From positions 1 through 64,000 of the forward strand of contig JASAMV010008188.1 of NCBI GenBank assembly GCA_030248065.1: 64,000 nucleotides of DNA. The letters run 5' to 3'. This document shows, one piece after another, positions 1 to 13,100 of this stretch (its first letter is position 1; each line of letters opens with the position of its first letter). Source of the stretch: Rhynchonema sp. JSB1_4 (taxonomy: Eukaryota; Nematoda; Chromadorea; Monhysterida; Xyalidae). A model generated the notes under the pieces. The model searched no databases. It was not told where the DNA came from and saw nothing but the letters and a program-made list of their open reading frames with translations. A program made the translations under genes and the position numbers.

Positions 1-3000
1 ATAACATAAAAATGAGTCCAGGTTTATGTCAAACCGTCCAAAAATAATCAGCAAAGTGCTCCGAATTATAACTGATACGGTATGTAGGTACATGTAGTAT
101 ACGATTTTAACATGTTCCGCAATGGTGTGATCAAAACCTGCAAGGTTGTGCATACTGCGTAGTAACGACACGGCGGTGAACTGAAAAACCGTACGCACAA
201 GTTTTTTGTCACTTTTTTAGTTTCACCAATCACCTGCACTAGCTGACGCGTGGCACGTTGAACTGAGCTGAAAGGAGGGTACTGAACGGAGAACTGGTAT
301 AGGATGGGAACGAAATTAAACATGTTAATGCTGGAAGCAGAAAAACGTTCCAAAACAGGATTTTTGAATCAAAAAAAGAAAATTCACGAAACAAACAGCG
401 TTTCTGGCGGACGAAACTGACACCAACAAGCAGGGTACAAGAAATCAAAAACCGTGGTGGTATGTAAATCTAGAATTTTGGATTTCTAATAAGCTCGCAA
501 CAATTCAAAATCTGTATTCGTATTCGATGTGATGTTTACAGAGTATCCGGCCAGCAGAACGGTACGAGCACAGAATTGTGCGTACAGCAGTACGACGATG
601 ATGGCCAAAAATGTACACAAGCCACAAGCAAGCAGTCACAGCGTGTGCAATCTGTGCACCACACGCGCACACACAAATGTGGAAAAACGCGTGTGTGTGC
701 GGCGTTGTTGTGCGCATATTATAGTGTCCTGTCCTTTCTCTGGACAGGGGACGGGGCATATAGTGGCGGTTTGGGGTTTCGTTTCGGGGTTGTGCACTAA
801 ACATGTACATGAACAACGTACGCACACACACAAAATAGTAGTAGTACGTGGTGGTGTGCATTTTATGGGCTCAGCAGTGACATTCACACACAACAACACA
901 GTGTGCACACAAATGCACTAAAATGTTGCAAGATGTGTTGAAGGTACGCACATGGTCACACAGGGATTTAGCGCATATCTGAACACTGCGACAGTGGACA
1001 TAGGAGACAAATGGACACTACTGCCCGCCCCAAAAACTGATGTGATTTCAGCAGGGGTGGTCAGATTGTGTGAAATGGGTGAGAGAATGACCCCACTGTC
1101 CGTGCGGATGAAAATTACCTGAATGTGCGCGACTGGTGAGATTAGCTCTGTCAGTCAATCAATGGCATGGGCCAATCAGAAAATTATAGACGTGAAATCT
1201 TCCATCGACCAGAATTCTGATCGAACAGATGCAGAAGCAAAAGAACAACGGTTTAAGGCTTATTCAATTGTTCGGTTGTTTTTGTCAGTCCTTGGCGTTC
1301 TGTGGGACTGCATACAGTCGCAGGAATATTATGTTCCCGTCATTGAAATCACAAACAGCATTGGTTGGTCGGTTCATCAGATATCATTGACATCTCCATT
1401 GACAACAGCAGCCACATTGCGTGACTGCATCGTACCTTCAAAAAAGCCAAACGAAGAGATTGAAACTTCGACCTCGGCACAGAGATCTCATTCATCACGC
1501 ACGAATGGCCGATTGACGCAATGAACTGGGGACGTGGGAAGCTATCGGCACATAAGGATTTGCTTTGACAGAACTCAAACGAGCAGAAGTAAGAAAAGCA
1601 GATTTGTGTGTGTGTGTGAAAAGCAAAGCACAGCTTCATTCACAGACCATTGATGAAACAAGTGAATGCCACATGAAGCGATATTGAGATGCCAGATATA
1701 TCCCAAAAAAGGCAGCAATTTGTTTACCACGACATTACTTTGATACAGGGCAAGTAGGTAGTGTCCGATAAAGTACATGGGACAGGTCTCACAAGGAAGA
1801 AACGTCAGGCAAAGAAAGTTATGATGAGAAGAAGAACGAACGAGTTTGGTGCCGACGCGTGTGAAGAGATCAACACATTTGTCGGCATTCATTCAACAAC
1901 ATCAGCGCAAAGTTGTGTGTTGCAACGCACAGTCTGTCGGCGGAACACTGCTGCGCGTGAAGTACGCCGAAGGTCGTTTGAAATCGAAGAACACACATTC
2001 GCAACCAAGCCAGCCAACAACAAGCGAATAACAACACGCCACACGGTGATGCTGTTGTGTTGTGGAGAGTGAGTGAAATTGAAAATCGACCTCAAAACAG
2101 CAGCGTGCACGCGTCGAGCGAAGCCAGCGATTGGAAAATGAGATAGAAATTCGTAATAACGAGCTGCGGTGAGAAACAAGTGCATAAAGGTTGACCTTTG
2201 ATGTTGTGCTGCATGTTAAAAGGTGCAGAGAGATTCATAGACAGATCATCAAGGTGAATTGGTGCAGCAAACATCGGTCTATGGCCGGAACGACATAAAA
2301 AATTTGTCCCACTTCACCACGAACTGACGGAGGCGAGAGTTTGTGTAGTTTACCGCTAGCCTCGGGGCAGACAGGCAGTGTTGATGAAAATTGAGGTTTC
2401 GTTGTCCTAGCACAGAATGTGCTGTTTTGTTGTGCGTTTGGTGAACGAACTAACGCACATTTTGATGCAAATAATCTTGTGCGCGCGCCACAATACGCGC
2501 GGCGACGGCGGTTGAGGAGAGTGAAGTACAGCGCTGAGTCAGATTGCTGTCCACCAGGAAAAGGCTGTTGGAACGCCGGGCCGAATCACCAATGGAGCAA
2601 TTGCTCTCTGCCTTTCGCTGACTAGAACAACAATGAAAATGAATGAATAGTCAGCCGTATGTCAGAGCGCTACTTTATTATTCACCGACTGGTGGTAACC
2701 AAATACGCGCGCAAGTATTTGGGGGAATAAGCTGGGGGTTTACAAACAACAGTTGCTCTACAAACGTACGCTTATGAGTAGAATATGGGATTTGTAGAAT
2801 TTGTTTGCCACGTGCACAGTTTTAACAACACAAAACAGGATTTGGGAACACCGATATCGTTGGTGTATGGAGGGGTGGGGTGAAACATGGAAATTGTGAC
2901 TACGGATAACGGAGATTTACAAATATTTGAAATGGCGGGGCGTTCGGACGTTTTCGCGCCTTTGAAGTTTGGAGCGCCGATCAAGTCATGTTTGGAAACA

Positions 3001-4436
3001 TTTGTAGTCGCAGGTTAGAACCCTATACTACTGTTGAGCAGAGTGTTCGTTCGCGGGAGTACGGGTCAGCTAAACGACTGTAACATAATCTGCTGGTGTT
3101 GGGGGAGTGCAATGCAACACCTTATAGCAGCGCGACTGAGAGAGTATTAGCTGCTCTCATAGCTGCCAGCCGGTCAATGTGTACGCAGTTTTTTACATTC
3201 TTCTTATGTCGAGATGGAGTAGTGTGCACGGGTGTATATCTTAAAAGCGAACGCAATCTGCACCACACAGCACACCACTACGAGCATAGCAGAGCGTCTT
3301 AACCAGGCTCGGTGTGGTTAGCCAAAGCATCAGCACGAGCAGGTAGGGACGTGAACCAAACCAAGTACTACTCAGTCTGCCACGGCTTTTCGCATAGCTC
3401 TCTCTCTATATGATGACGGACAAACAAAATACACACACGAGCAGCGTTTGGCTAATGTGCTTGCTGGCTGCTTGCTGTTGGCTGAAAGAGCAGACATGCA
3501 CAGCAAGAGGGGGAACGCGGTAGCAGGCGTCCAAATTCAATACCAAAACGCAAACGTACCTTTAGGTGCCACGCGTACCACCACACAGCCGCAGCCAGCG
3601 AACCACCCGAAAGCTGTGGCTTCGTTCGTTCCCTCTGCGTGTATGGTTGTGTGGATGTGTTTGCCTTGCCAGCCACAGCCAGCTTGGGCCTCGAGAGCTC
3701 ACTGACAGCACACTGCAAAAAATCGATCTGTACACAAGCAATGGACATGCATATTGTGCGCGTAACATGCATGTGCCTGGCATGTGTAGGTACACATGCC
3801 CACCACTCCCCTATGTCGCATATGCGTAATTGCGACGAAAAGCCTGAAAGAGCGCTTGCTGCTTGCTTTATATGCATATTCTGAAACAAGACCAAGCACA
3901 CACTCATGCGTTTGTGGTCTATAGCTCAAGCTGGAAAGCACCACCACAACCATCCTGGATTGAAATACTGTATGTGTACGCATGTATTGCTTCCCAACGG
4001 AGCCCGTCCCAACCAGCCAAGAAGGGTGTGTATTGCGCGCACGGAGTCGGGCATAAATTGTGCGTTCCGCTTATTGCTATTGGGTTGGGGCAGCCATAGT
4101 TCACGGTTGTCATGTTCGATTCAATGTTATTTCGTTGCGTCTGATCGTTGTTTCTGTTTGTGCACACACAAGAAACACATGACAATTACGCATAAATAAG
4201 CAATTCAGATTTGCACTCCTTACATTGGTTATTGTATGAGAGGGTCGGTACGTCCAAAATATTTTGGATACGTGTCGGGAAATGCGCCGTGACTCAGGGT
4301 CATGCATTTCATTTTGGATTTGTGTTGTTTTGAGACTTCGATGTCGGTGAAGCACAAACAATGAATAGTTAGTTGGAGTAAAAACGATCGTTTGTGAATA
4401 GAAACACAGGATTTTTTAAACGGCACAAATAAAAAT
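1..4436. other. intergenic, no supported gene
   Basis: I see no exon chain, conserved domain or RNA gene here on either strand. The ORFs present are short and have low-complexity composition. Stretches around 640-910 and 3180-3800 are rich in CA/TG dinucleotide runs and short CACACA tracts, which create mirror ORFs on both strands. This is downstream of the minus-strand myosin gene, so any left-hand gene must lie outside the window or be non-coding. Confidence 0.55.
640..910. repeat. CA/TG-rich simple-sequence tract
   Basis: The interval is dominated by imperfect CACA, TGTG and GTGTGC runs with alternating purine-pyrimidine steps. It is simple-sequence DNA rather than coding sequence. The overlapping ORFs on both strands (505-921) are a side effect of that composition. 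Confidence 0.6.
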
Positions 4437-4439
4437 AGT

Positions 4440-4445
4440 TTTATT
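4440..4445 (-). terminator. candidate polyadenylation signal of the myosin gene
   Basis: TTTATT on the plus strand reads AATAAA on the minus strand, about 360 nt after the myosin stop codon. It is the clearest canonical signal I found downstream of the gene and implies a 3' UTR of roughly 380 nt. The assignment rests on motif and position only. Confidence 0.45.
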
Positions 4446-4806
4446 CGCCTGCAAAACTGAATGTCATGTCACAGCACGAACACTACAGCAATGGATTCTG
4501 TCTGATTAACAATCAATCAAACTACTGTACCAAGAATAAAAATCCAAGGTTATAGAGACGAAATTTGTTATCTTTCGAGTTACATCTCTGATTTGAAGCA
4601 GTACGATAGCGCCTTGCTCAAAACTCACTGTATCTTAACAAAGCAAAACATTGCTACTGATACCGTAGTCTACATTTTCTGAGAATAAGGATCACGATAA
4701 AACGGACCGATCTATACTTACAGTATTACTGTCTAAACACAGTTTCTGGCCTAACGAGCCTGTTTTGATTTCCTTCAGGAAACTAAGGACATAAAAAATC
4801 CACTCC

Positions 4807-7800
4807 TTAGAAGTCAGCCATGCTGGCCGATTGACGCACATTGCGTGCACTGGCACTGGCCATCAACGCTGCATTGCCCCCACCAGGTGCCATCGAAGCC
4901 GAACTGCGTGTTTTGGCGCGCAACTTGGACACAGAGTTTTCGGCCATGTCCGCTCGCTCCTCGGCATCTTCGTACTGCTGCTGCAGTTGACGGTACTTGG
5001 ACAGATTGGTGGCGGCGACCTCTTCCTGCAAATTGATGGATTGATTGGCTTCAATTTGGTTTGATTGATTCACTGATTGATAGATTCAACATCGATTTTA
5101 AATTGAGTCGATCACTTACGGCCTCCTCGATCTGCCGTTTGTAGATCTTGACCTTCTGCTGCAGTTTGTCGATCAGATCCTGACCGCGATCGCTGTTCTT
5201 CTTGTCTTCCACAATCTGCAGATGAGCTTTTTTCACAGCAATCATTGGAATCAAAGCTATGAATGGATAGAATTTTAACCAGTGATGTAAATTGCGCTGA
5301 TTTGAAAGGGTAGCAAACCTGGAATTCCAGTTCCTTCGAGCGACGATCATTGGCACGTGCGTTCTTGTCGGTCTCCTGGTGCCGACGTTGCTCAGCATCG
5401 AGCTCCTGCTCCAGTTCACGGATCTGAACGTCGCAAGAATTCACTCATTCAATTGATCAGTTTTAAAATTACTATCCAATCAGTCGGGTATTCGTGTGAC
5501 AAGTGAGCTTACGCGAGTCTCCAGTTTCTGGATGGCGCGTTTGCCTCCCTTCAATGCGGCTGCCTCGGCTTCTTCGAGGCGAACTTGTAGTTCCTGAAAT
5601 GACGCGCATGTTGTGAAGTCGTCTTCTGAATCGTTTCAGCTTGAATCCTGTCACCTTGATTTGTTGTTCCAGTCCCTTTCGCATTCGCTCCACGTGCAGC
5701 GTGTGCTCCTGCTCCTGCCGCAATTCTTCAGCCAAACGTCCGGCATCGGCCATCGCTTTCTTCGTGCGCTCGTCGACCTGTTTCAGCTCGTTGTGCGCTT
5801 CGTCCAACTCGTTCTGAAGGATTTCGGGCGCGATTCAAGATATTCTAAGCTGTTTAAATCGCAAATGTAGCTTAAAAACTACACACATGCATGGCATTAA
5901 TTTCAGCCTCGAGTTTTCGTTTCTGAGCATTGACCGTCTCGACGTTCATCTGCGCTTCGGCAGCCATCGTCTGAGCGTCGGCCAGCTCTTGTTCGATTTG
6001 ACGACGTGAACGATCCGCCTGAATAAACATTGGCAAGGCATTCAAACAATCCACATCAACACGGCCGAAAGACTCTGTTAATATTGTCCTAATCTCTATG
6101 TATATGTACCTCGCCCATCTGTGAGACGAGATGGTCCTTCTCTGCTTGCAATGCCTGCCCGCGTTTCTCATTGGCGTTGTGCGAATCACGCAGTTCATCA
6201 CGCACACGTTGCTCCTCTTCGAGCATCATCTGTGAATCAATCGTTGTTTAACTGTTTGGTGAGAAGCCTATGAACCTTGTTGTAATTACCTGGATCTCAC
6301 GAATCTGTTCCTGATGTTTCTTGATGTTGCGTTGTGCATCTGCGTTCGCCTTGTTGGCGTGATCCAGTGCGATCTCCAACTCGTTGATGTCAGATTCGAG
6401 CTTCTTCTTGATTCTCAAAGCCTCCTGTTTGCCTTTGGTCTCGGTTTCGAGTGAAGCCTGTGGAACAGATATCGACTAATGATTGGTTGATCAATCGATT
6501 TTGTCGATCTATGAGATTGCACCTGCATCGATTCCAGCGCTCGCTGGTGGTTCTTGCGCGTGTTCTCAAACTCTTCTTCCTTCTCTTGAATTCTCTTCTC
6601 GATCTCTTGGCGTATCTGAGTGACTTCCATCTGTGCTCGGATCACTTTGCCCTCTTCCGCCTCCAACACGGTCTCAGCATCGCCCAGTGCCGTCTGAACG
6701 ATAATGTGATGTCGCATTTATGAAACATCAGCAAGCTAAGCAAATACCTGCAATTCTTCTTTCTCGACTTCCAATCGTTTCACCAGTTTCTGAATGTCGT
6801 GTACTGAGCGCGAACCCTCGCCCAACTGATCCGAAAGGTCCTTGATTTCTTGCGCCAGATTCTTGTTCTCTCGACGCATTCCGTCGATCGCCTGTAGGGT
6901 TTCCGTGATGTTTCATTCGGTGTGGAGAATTTTGAACTGATCAATACCTCATTCAGCTCATCACATTGATTCTTGTACTGGAACGATTCACTGCTGATGC
7001 TGCGATTGTCCCGTTGCAGTGCATCCAGTTCAGCCGACATGTCGTCACATTTGCGTTTCCATTCACCAATCACCTGTTCGGTGCTCTTCTGCTTCTTCTC
7101 CAACGTCAACGCCAGCGTGTTGGCCTGTGGATGTGTGAAGAATCAGGCTTCTATCTGTTTGGTGAACCGTGAAACATCAAGCACGAACCTTATCCACTTC
7201 CACGTGCGCATCTTCAACATCGGCCTGGATTTTGAACTTGACGCGTTCGAGCGCCATGATTTTGGTCTGCGACTGTGTCAACGTCTCTTGCAACTCGGTC
7301 AGACGTTGGTTCAGTTTTCGTCTGAAGCATCATGGCAACCAGTGACTTTGGAATCATTCTGTTTGAAACATCACTCGAACATACTTGGCGTCCTCAATCT
7401 CATCGATCTTCGACATTCCCTCGGATTCGAATTTGGCCTTCCATTGTTGAATCTCGCCATTCAACTTGCTGATCGTTCGCTGCAGTTCGTTCTTGGATTC
7501 AGTCTCTTCTTCGGCTTGATTTCGGAGACTGTCGTTTTCGTGCTGAAACGTTTCGGAACAGTTGCGTACCGTGGCTTATATGAAGGCGCACGTAAGGAAA
7601 GCATCTTGCTCACTTCAAGATTCTTCTTTTGCACAACCAATGCTTGTTTCTCGCGACATTCCTCTTCACCCATACGTCGAATCTCCTCCACCTGTTGACC
7701 GAAGGTGGTCTTGAGACGTTGATGCTGACTGAAAACATCAGGATTTGGACGACGTACTCATAATTAGGGTGATATTTTCGAAACGGTGTAAAGGTCATTT

Positions 7801-10137
7801 GGGTGTAAAGGTCGGTGGAAAGCTCGGTCGACAGCTCAGTGTGATAGACCTCGGTGTAAACTTGAAACATTTCACGTTAATAACAGGCAATGTTTCACGT
7901 TTACACCGAGCTACGCCGACCGAGCTTTCGACCGAACTTTACTCCGACCTTTACGCCCAACTGACCTTTACACCGTTTCGAAAATTGCACCCTTAGTCAA
8001 ATTCGAACATGAATTCAAACAAGTTGCTCCTACGCGATCTGTGATTCGATATCCTCCATCTGTCTCAACAAATCTCCATTTTCGTTGGTCAGCCGATTCT
8101 TTATCGTATTGAAGTCGACCAGTTGGCGCGATTGCTCCTCCACTTTGCCCTGCAGTTCGGCCACCTGCAGCTCGAATTGTTTGACTTGTTTCTCGTAGTC
8201 CTGTTTCATCTTCGTCTCTTGATCCATTGACGAATGCAGGTCCTCCACCTCGCGTTGAACCGTGTTCTTTTCCTTTTCGGCCCTGTAAATCAACATTTTT
8301 AAACTTGATGTTTCCTCAACTTAAACACAGCAATGCTCACTTTTGTTTCTGTTTCTGCAGAATATCAATCTGAGCGCTCAGTTCAGCGACGGCATCGTTG
8401 TGTTTCTTGCGTAGGCTCGACAGCTGGCCTTCGTGATTCATGTTGCTCTCCTGAAAATGGAAAGCAAATTTACGTTGGATCTACGTACATTACTACCAAA
8501 AACACCCAACTTGACCAATCAATCGATACCTCAAGATCGCGACGCATTTTGGCCAATTCAGTGTCGCGTTTCTTGTTCTGTTCCGACTGCGATCCAGCAG
8601 CGCCGTGCGCCTCATTCAGGCGGGACGTCAACTCATCCAGTTCACGTTGCAGACGAATCTTTTGGTCCTCGCTCTGTAAAAGATGTTTTAATATTCTGGA
8701 TTTAATTGCCAACATGTTTGAGATGTTTCAATGCACTCACACGAGATCGGGCCTGATGTTCGGCTTCGACTTCCTCCTCCAGCTCCTGGTTTCGCGCCTG
8801 CATCTCTTTGATTTGGCGTTGCGCCTTCGCTACTTTGCTTTGCTCCTCATCCAATTTGGTGCTGACCGAGTGCAGTTCTGTCTCTTTCCTGAAACATCAC
8901 TGAGTTAGAAGCAGCATTACATTTTAACTAATTAAAAGATGTTTTCAGCGAACCCAACACTCACTTTTTCAAATTCAACTCAATGTCGTGTCGTTCGCGA
9001 CTCAGTTCATCAAGCTGTTCCTGCTGCACTCGCAGTTCACCGTCCAACTTGCGCTTGGCCTTTTCGGCGTCCTGACGCGTCTTCTTCTCGCGTTCAACGG
9101 ACGAGGTCAGCTGAAATTCAATCAATTGATCAATAACGATCTATCAAGCTAATCAATCAATCGATTCAACACTAACATCGTCCAGTTGCTGGTCGACTTT
9201 CGATCGCATTTTGTTCATCGAGTTCACCTTGTCCTCTTCGGCTTGCAGATCTTCCATCAATTTGCGCGTTGCCTTGAAACATCAGGCAATGGGTACAATA
9301 GACAGATATCAGACATCACCAACCGCTCTCACCTCTTCCAACGCTTTCTTTTCCTTGCCGATTTTGTTGATCTGCTCATCTTGTTGGGCCATCTCGTCTT
9401 GCATCATCTTGATCTGCGTGTCGCGGCCCGATTTCTCGGTGTCGATCTGAGTTTTGAAGTTGATAATGTTTTTTTATTGTCTTTGTGGCTTTAATCGTTA
9501 ATGAAGTCGTTTCATTCTTGCTTCACTTATTCATCCAACCTTTCGCAAAGACAGCTCCATTTCCTGGATCTGTTTCTTGACTTCATTCTGATCCTGCTCA
9601 ACCACACGTTTCGTTTTCAGCAGTTCGGCGTTTTTCGCTTCCGTGTCCGCCACTTTCACGTTGGTTTCCTGGACAAAACGCATTAATCGGTTGGTTATTC
9701 CTTAAGTGTTCAGTTAAAAAGTGAAATGACTGACAGCAATAATCTTTTCTAGGTCAATACGACTCGCGTCCAACTGCTGTATCTTCTCCTCCAACTCGGC
9801 CAGTCCGCCTTGTTCCTTCCGCATTCGCTCGCGGAGCAGTTCCATCTCTTCATTCGTCTTCGTGATCTGCTCGGCGATGTTGTCCTTGTCGCCTTGGATC
9901 ACGTCGAAACCCGATTGCAGATTCTGATTGATATACCGATTGATTATCAGTTTTTCTGATCAGTCGATAAATCTTCCATTCACTGACCGTCACTTCGGCC
10001 TGCAGTTTCTCATATTTCTCCTGAATGTTCTTTTCCTCGAGCAGCGGCAGCACACGACCGTACAGACGCCACCAGCCCCAGTTGCGCAACTCCAGCCAAT
10101 GGCGAATGTTGTGTTGCATCACGTGACGCGCTTTGTC
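4807..10137 (-). other. myosin rod (coiled-coil tail) exons
   Basis: Exons 20-43 begin with the end of the lever arm ([16 protein letters not shown], Pro844) and then encode about 1119 residues of uninterrupted heptads with charged repeats. This is the form that dimerises and packs into thick filaments. Introns are mostly 50-110 nt, and from the intron at 7125 onward every junction is phase 0. The last exon has a short non-helical tailpiece rich in Ala, Ser and Gly, ending SASMADF. Confidence 0.85.
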
Positions 10138-13100
10138 CTGTGCGTTTGTGTAACGTTCCAAAAATTTGTGAATTGCACACTTCTATATTTCCACACACTT
10201 GTTTTGAAGAAACGCACAAACCTGCACGCGACGCTTGACGGCATCTTTCATCGCGAAGTAGTTCTTGATGTGCGAGTTGAGTCCGGTTACGATCCAGCAC
10301 AACGTTTCGTCACGCAGATCCTCCAGTTTCGCAAGCACACCGGCTTTGAAGAAGATCTGAAGCGTGTTGTGGGCTGGGTGATGTTTGAAATTAATATGCT
10401 TAGTTCTTATCAAACAGGGCAGGTGCTGCATGGTATAGAATTCTGCCCATAAATGCGAAGTTACATTTCATTTTATTCTGAAAAGCTTGACGCATTTGGA
10501 GAGCATTTTTGATTGAACACAAAAGATACCAAAGGTATGGGATCCGCCATGCCTGCATCTGACTGATTGCCTTTGTTTGTGCTTCTTCGCACAGGCAGGG
10601 ATGTTTTACTCAAGCACTTATGATCGCGCTTTTTGAAGGTCAATTGGTAAGAGGCGTTCTCACTGATAAAGACTGGCATAAACCCCTCACCCACTCAAAC
10701 AGGCCGAAACGGGCTTGTCAATCATCGCACAAACGTAATATCTAGATTGTTTCATCAAAATCTCGCAAATTACAGCATCAGAATCTTCAAATGGTACAAT
10801 AACGCCATTAAAACTCGGTCACCTTTGTTGCTCCCGGTCGAAACTCCTCCTCCTGCAGTTTCTTGTCCGACACCATTTTCTTCAGAATCGCCTTGGATGC
10901 AATCGTGTCATTCGGGTCGCTTTTCGCTTCGTTCGCTGCCAGGATCGTGTAACTGCAGTTTGTTTTCTCTTGCTTTGTATTATATTTTCTTTTTATTTAC
11001 ATTTAATGTTTTTGACTAACCGAGTGCGGAAATCGTTGTAGATCATTCTGTTCGGGAAACCTTTGCGACAAATACGAATGCCCTCCAGCACACCGTTGCA
11101 CGTCAATTGATGGAGCACCAATGGGGCGTCGATCAGACCTGGGGGGTCACAATGAATATTGGTACCACGTGTATAAGCAATGTGTTCTCGTTCATTTTTA
11201 CCATGTGTGCTGTTGTAAATTTTCCAGTAAGAGTAACAAACACACAAGACATCAAACTTGGCGATTCGGAAATCATCTCTAAAATGGAACAAAAATATTT
11301 TTAAGCCGCAAATTGTACCAGATTTCTTGCATTCATTCGGGATGATGCATCGAATGAAGTGGGGATGTGTCTGATGCAACATGCCCATCAACGAGTTCAA
11401 ACCATCACGGTACAACATAGACACCGTCATCATCGATGCTGATTTTCCCTTCTTCTTGCCACCACCTGAAACATCACAATATGAAATGAAAATTAATTAT
11501 AAGATGAAAGTGCCTAATGCAACCTTTTTACGGTGACCTTATATGTGGACAGTGTGCTTCGACCTCGAGAATAGAACCAGGCGGTCTTTTATCTAAAGCC
11601 ACCCACCGCCATCCTTCGATGCTTTTTCGGCTTTGAGAATTTCAGCCATCTCCTCCTGCGTCGTGAACGCGGCCCAACACGATGCCAACAACTTGTGCGG
11701 TGACTTCTTTAACACGGACACCGCTGTGTCATTGAGAGGGTCCTTGTTCTTCTCCAACCAATTCAACACGTTGTAGCGCACCTGGTAAGATGGGTGATGT
11801 TTCAGCGACGGTGGTCATCAACAGCAATAGCGATTTACTGAGCTTCCAAATTAAATTGCTGTACTTTTTATGTTTGCGAATAGCTACAGCTAGGTACATA
11901 CATATGACAATTCTTTTGGAAAACTTTCAACGGCGTTCCTACCAAAACAAGCCAACGCCCCCCTACATGCGCTTACGGATCAGGCAGAGCGGTGAAACCT
12001 TCCCAAATTGCCAGAGATACACATAGACAACCACCAAACAGTCATGCTTAGAGCAGGTGCAGTGATGGTGGTGCATTTTATTTTCCCAATTTTGTACGCT
12101 TTACCTTTCGGATCGAACTCATTGTCCTGTCTTTGCCAGTTTTATGCTAACCACCGTGAAACATTTTTGAAGCGGTATGATTCCTTGATGATATAAGCCT
12201 CAGCTGCAGACTGTTCAGCAGCATTACGGAGGCAGCTTTTGCAACATTACCATGGATCACATGACAACACAAGCTACAAGCCATGTTACGTGCCATCTCG
12301 GTGTGTTAGTGCTGACGATATCCTAATCCTGATGAGCCACCCGTCTGTGAAAAGTCGCAATGGAGTATACTTAACGATCGACTATAATTCCTCCTCTGTT
12401 CACATTGCACTCACCGTGCCAGCGTAATGACGCAAGGCGAAATGAGCCTCGGCCTGTTTGCCCTTTGGCGGTTTGGGCTTCTCAAAGTTCGGATGTTTGC
12501 CCAGATGTTGATCGTTCAGTTTCTGACCGTACGTCAAGTCAGTGGCTTTCGGCACGATACACTCCTCGTCCAACACTGAGATGATGCCAAGTGGCTGCAA
12601 GGCAAAAAGCAATCAGTCTAGTGAACCACTCGATCTTTTCCACTTTACACGGCAACGAACTGGCTCGATCATTCAGTTTCAACTCAGTCATACAGCCGTT
12701 CTGTGCTTTTCTGTTTGCTACAATGTTTGGTGGTTACCCACGGCTTGTGTTGGTACATATGCCACAACAGGTATGTAGTAATTCGACATCAGATCGGAGC
12801 TACCTGATCTCACAGTTCACCTTCTCAATCAATTCAATGCAGGCGGCCAAATCGAGACCGAAATCGATGAACGTCCATTGAATGCCCTCTTTCTTGTACT
12901 CTTCCTGTTCGAGCACAAACATGTGATGGTTGAAGAATTGCTGCAGTTTCTCGTTGACGAAATTGATCCACAATTGTTCGAACGAGTTGAACTGAAATGT
13001 CGAATTGAACTGTTTTGACGTCAGTGGTTGTGCCCGAAATCAAAACTGCATATGAGTGCGACTCATCCTTCCACTCTCTTGCCAAGTTGCTAGATTTTCC

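Noticed and set aside
2419..2640. Possible small nuclear RNA in a GC-rich patch
   Set aside because: A fragment resembled a U5-type loop (GCCTTTTCC), but stem pairing and Sm site were absent.
6973..7698. 241-codon plus-strand ORF
   Set aside because: It is antisense to four myosin rod exons with matching phases on the minus strand.
8333..8908. 191-codon plus-strand ORF
   Set aside because: It is antisense to myosin rod exons 8341-8888.
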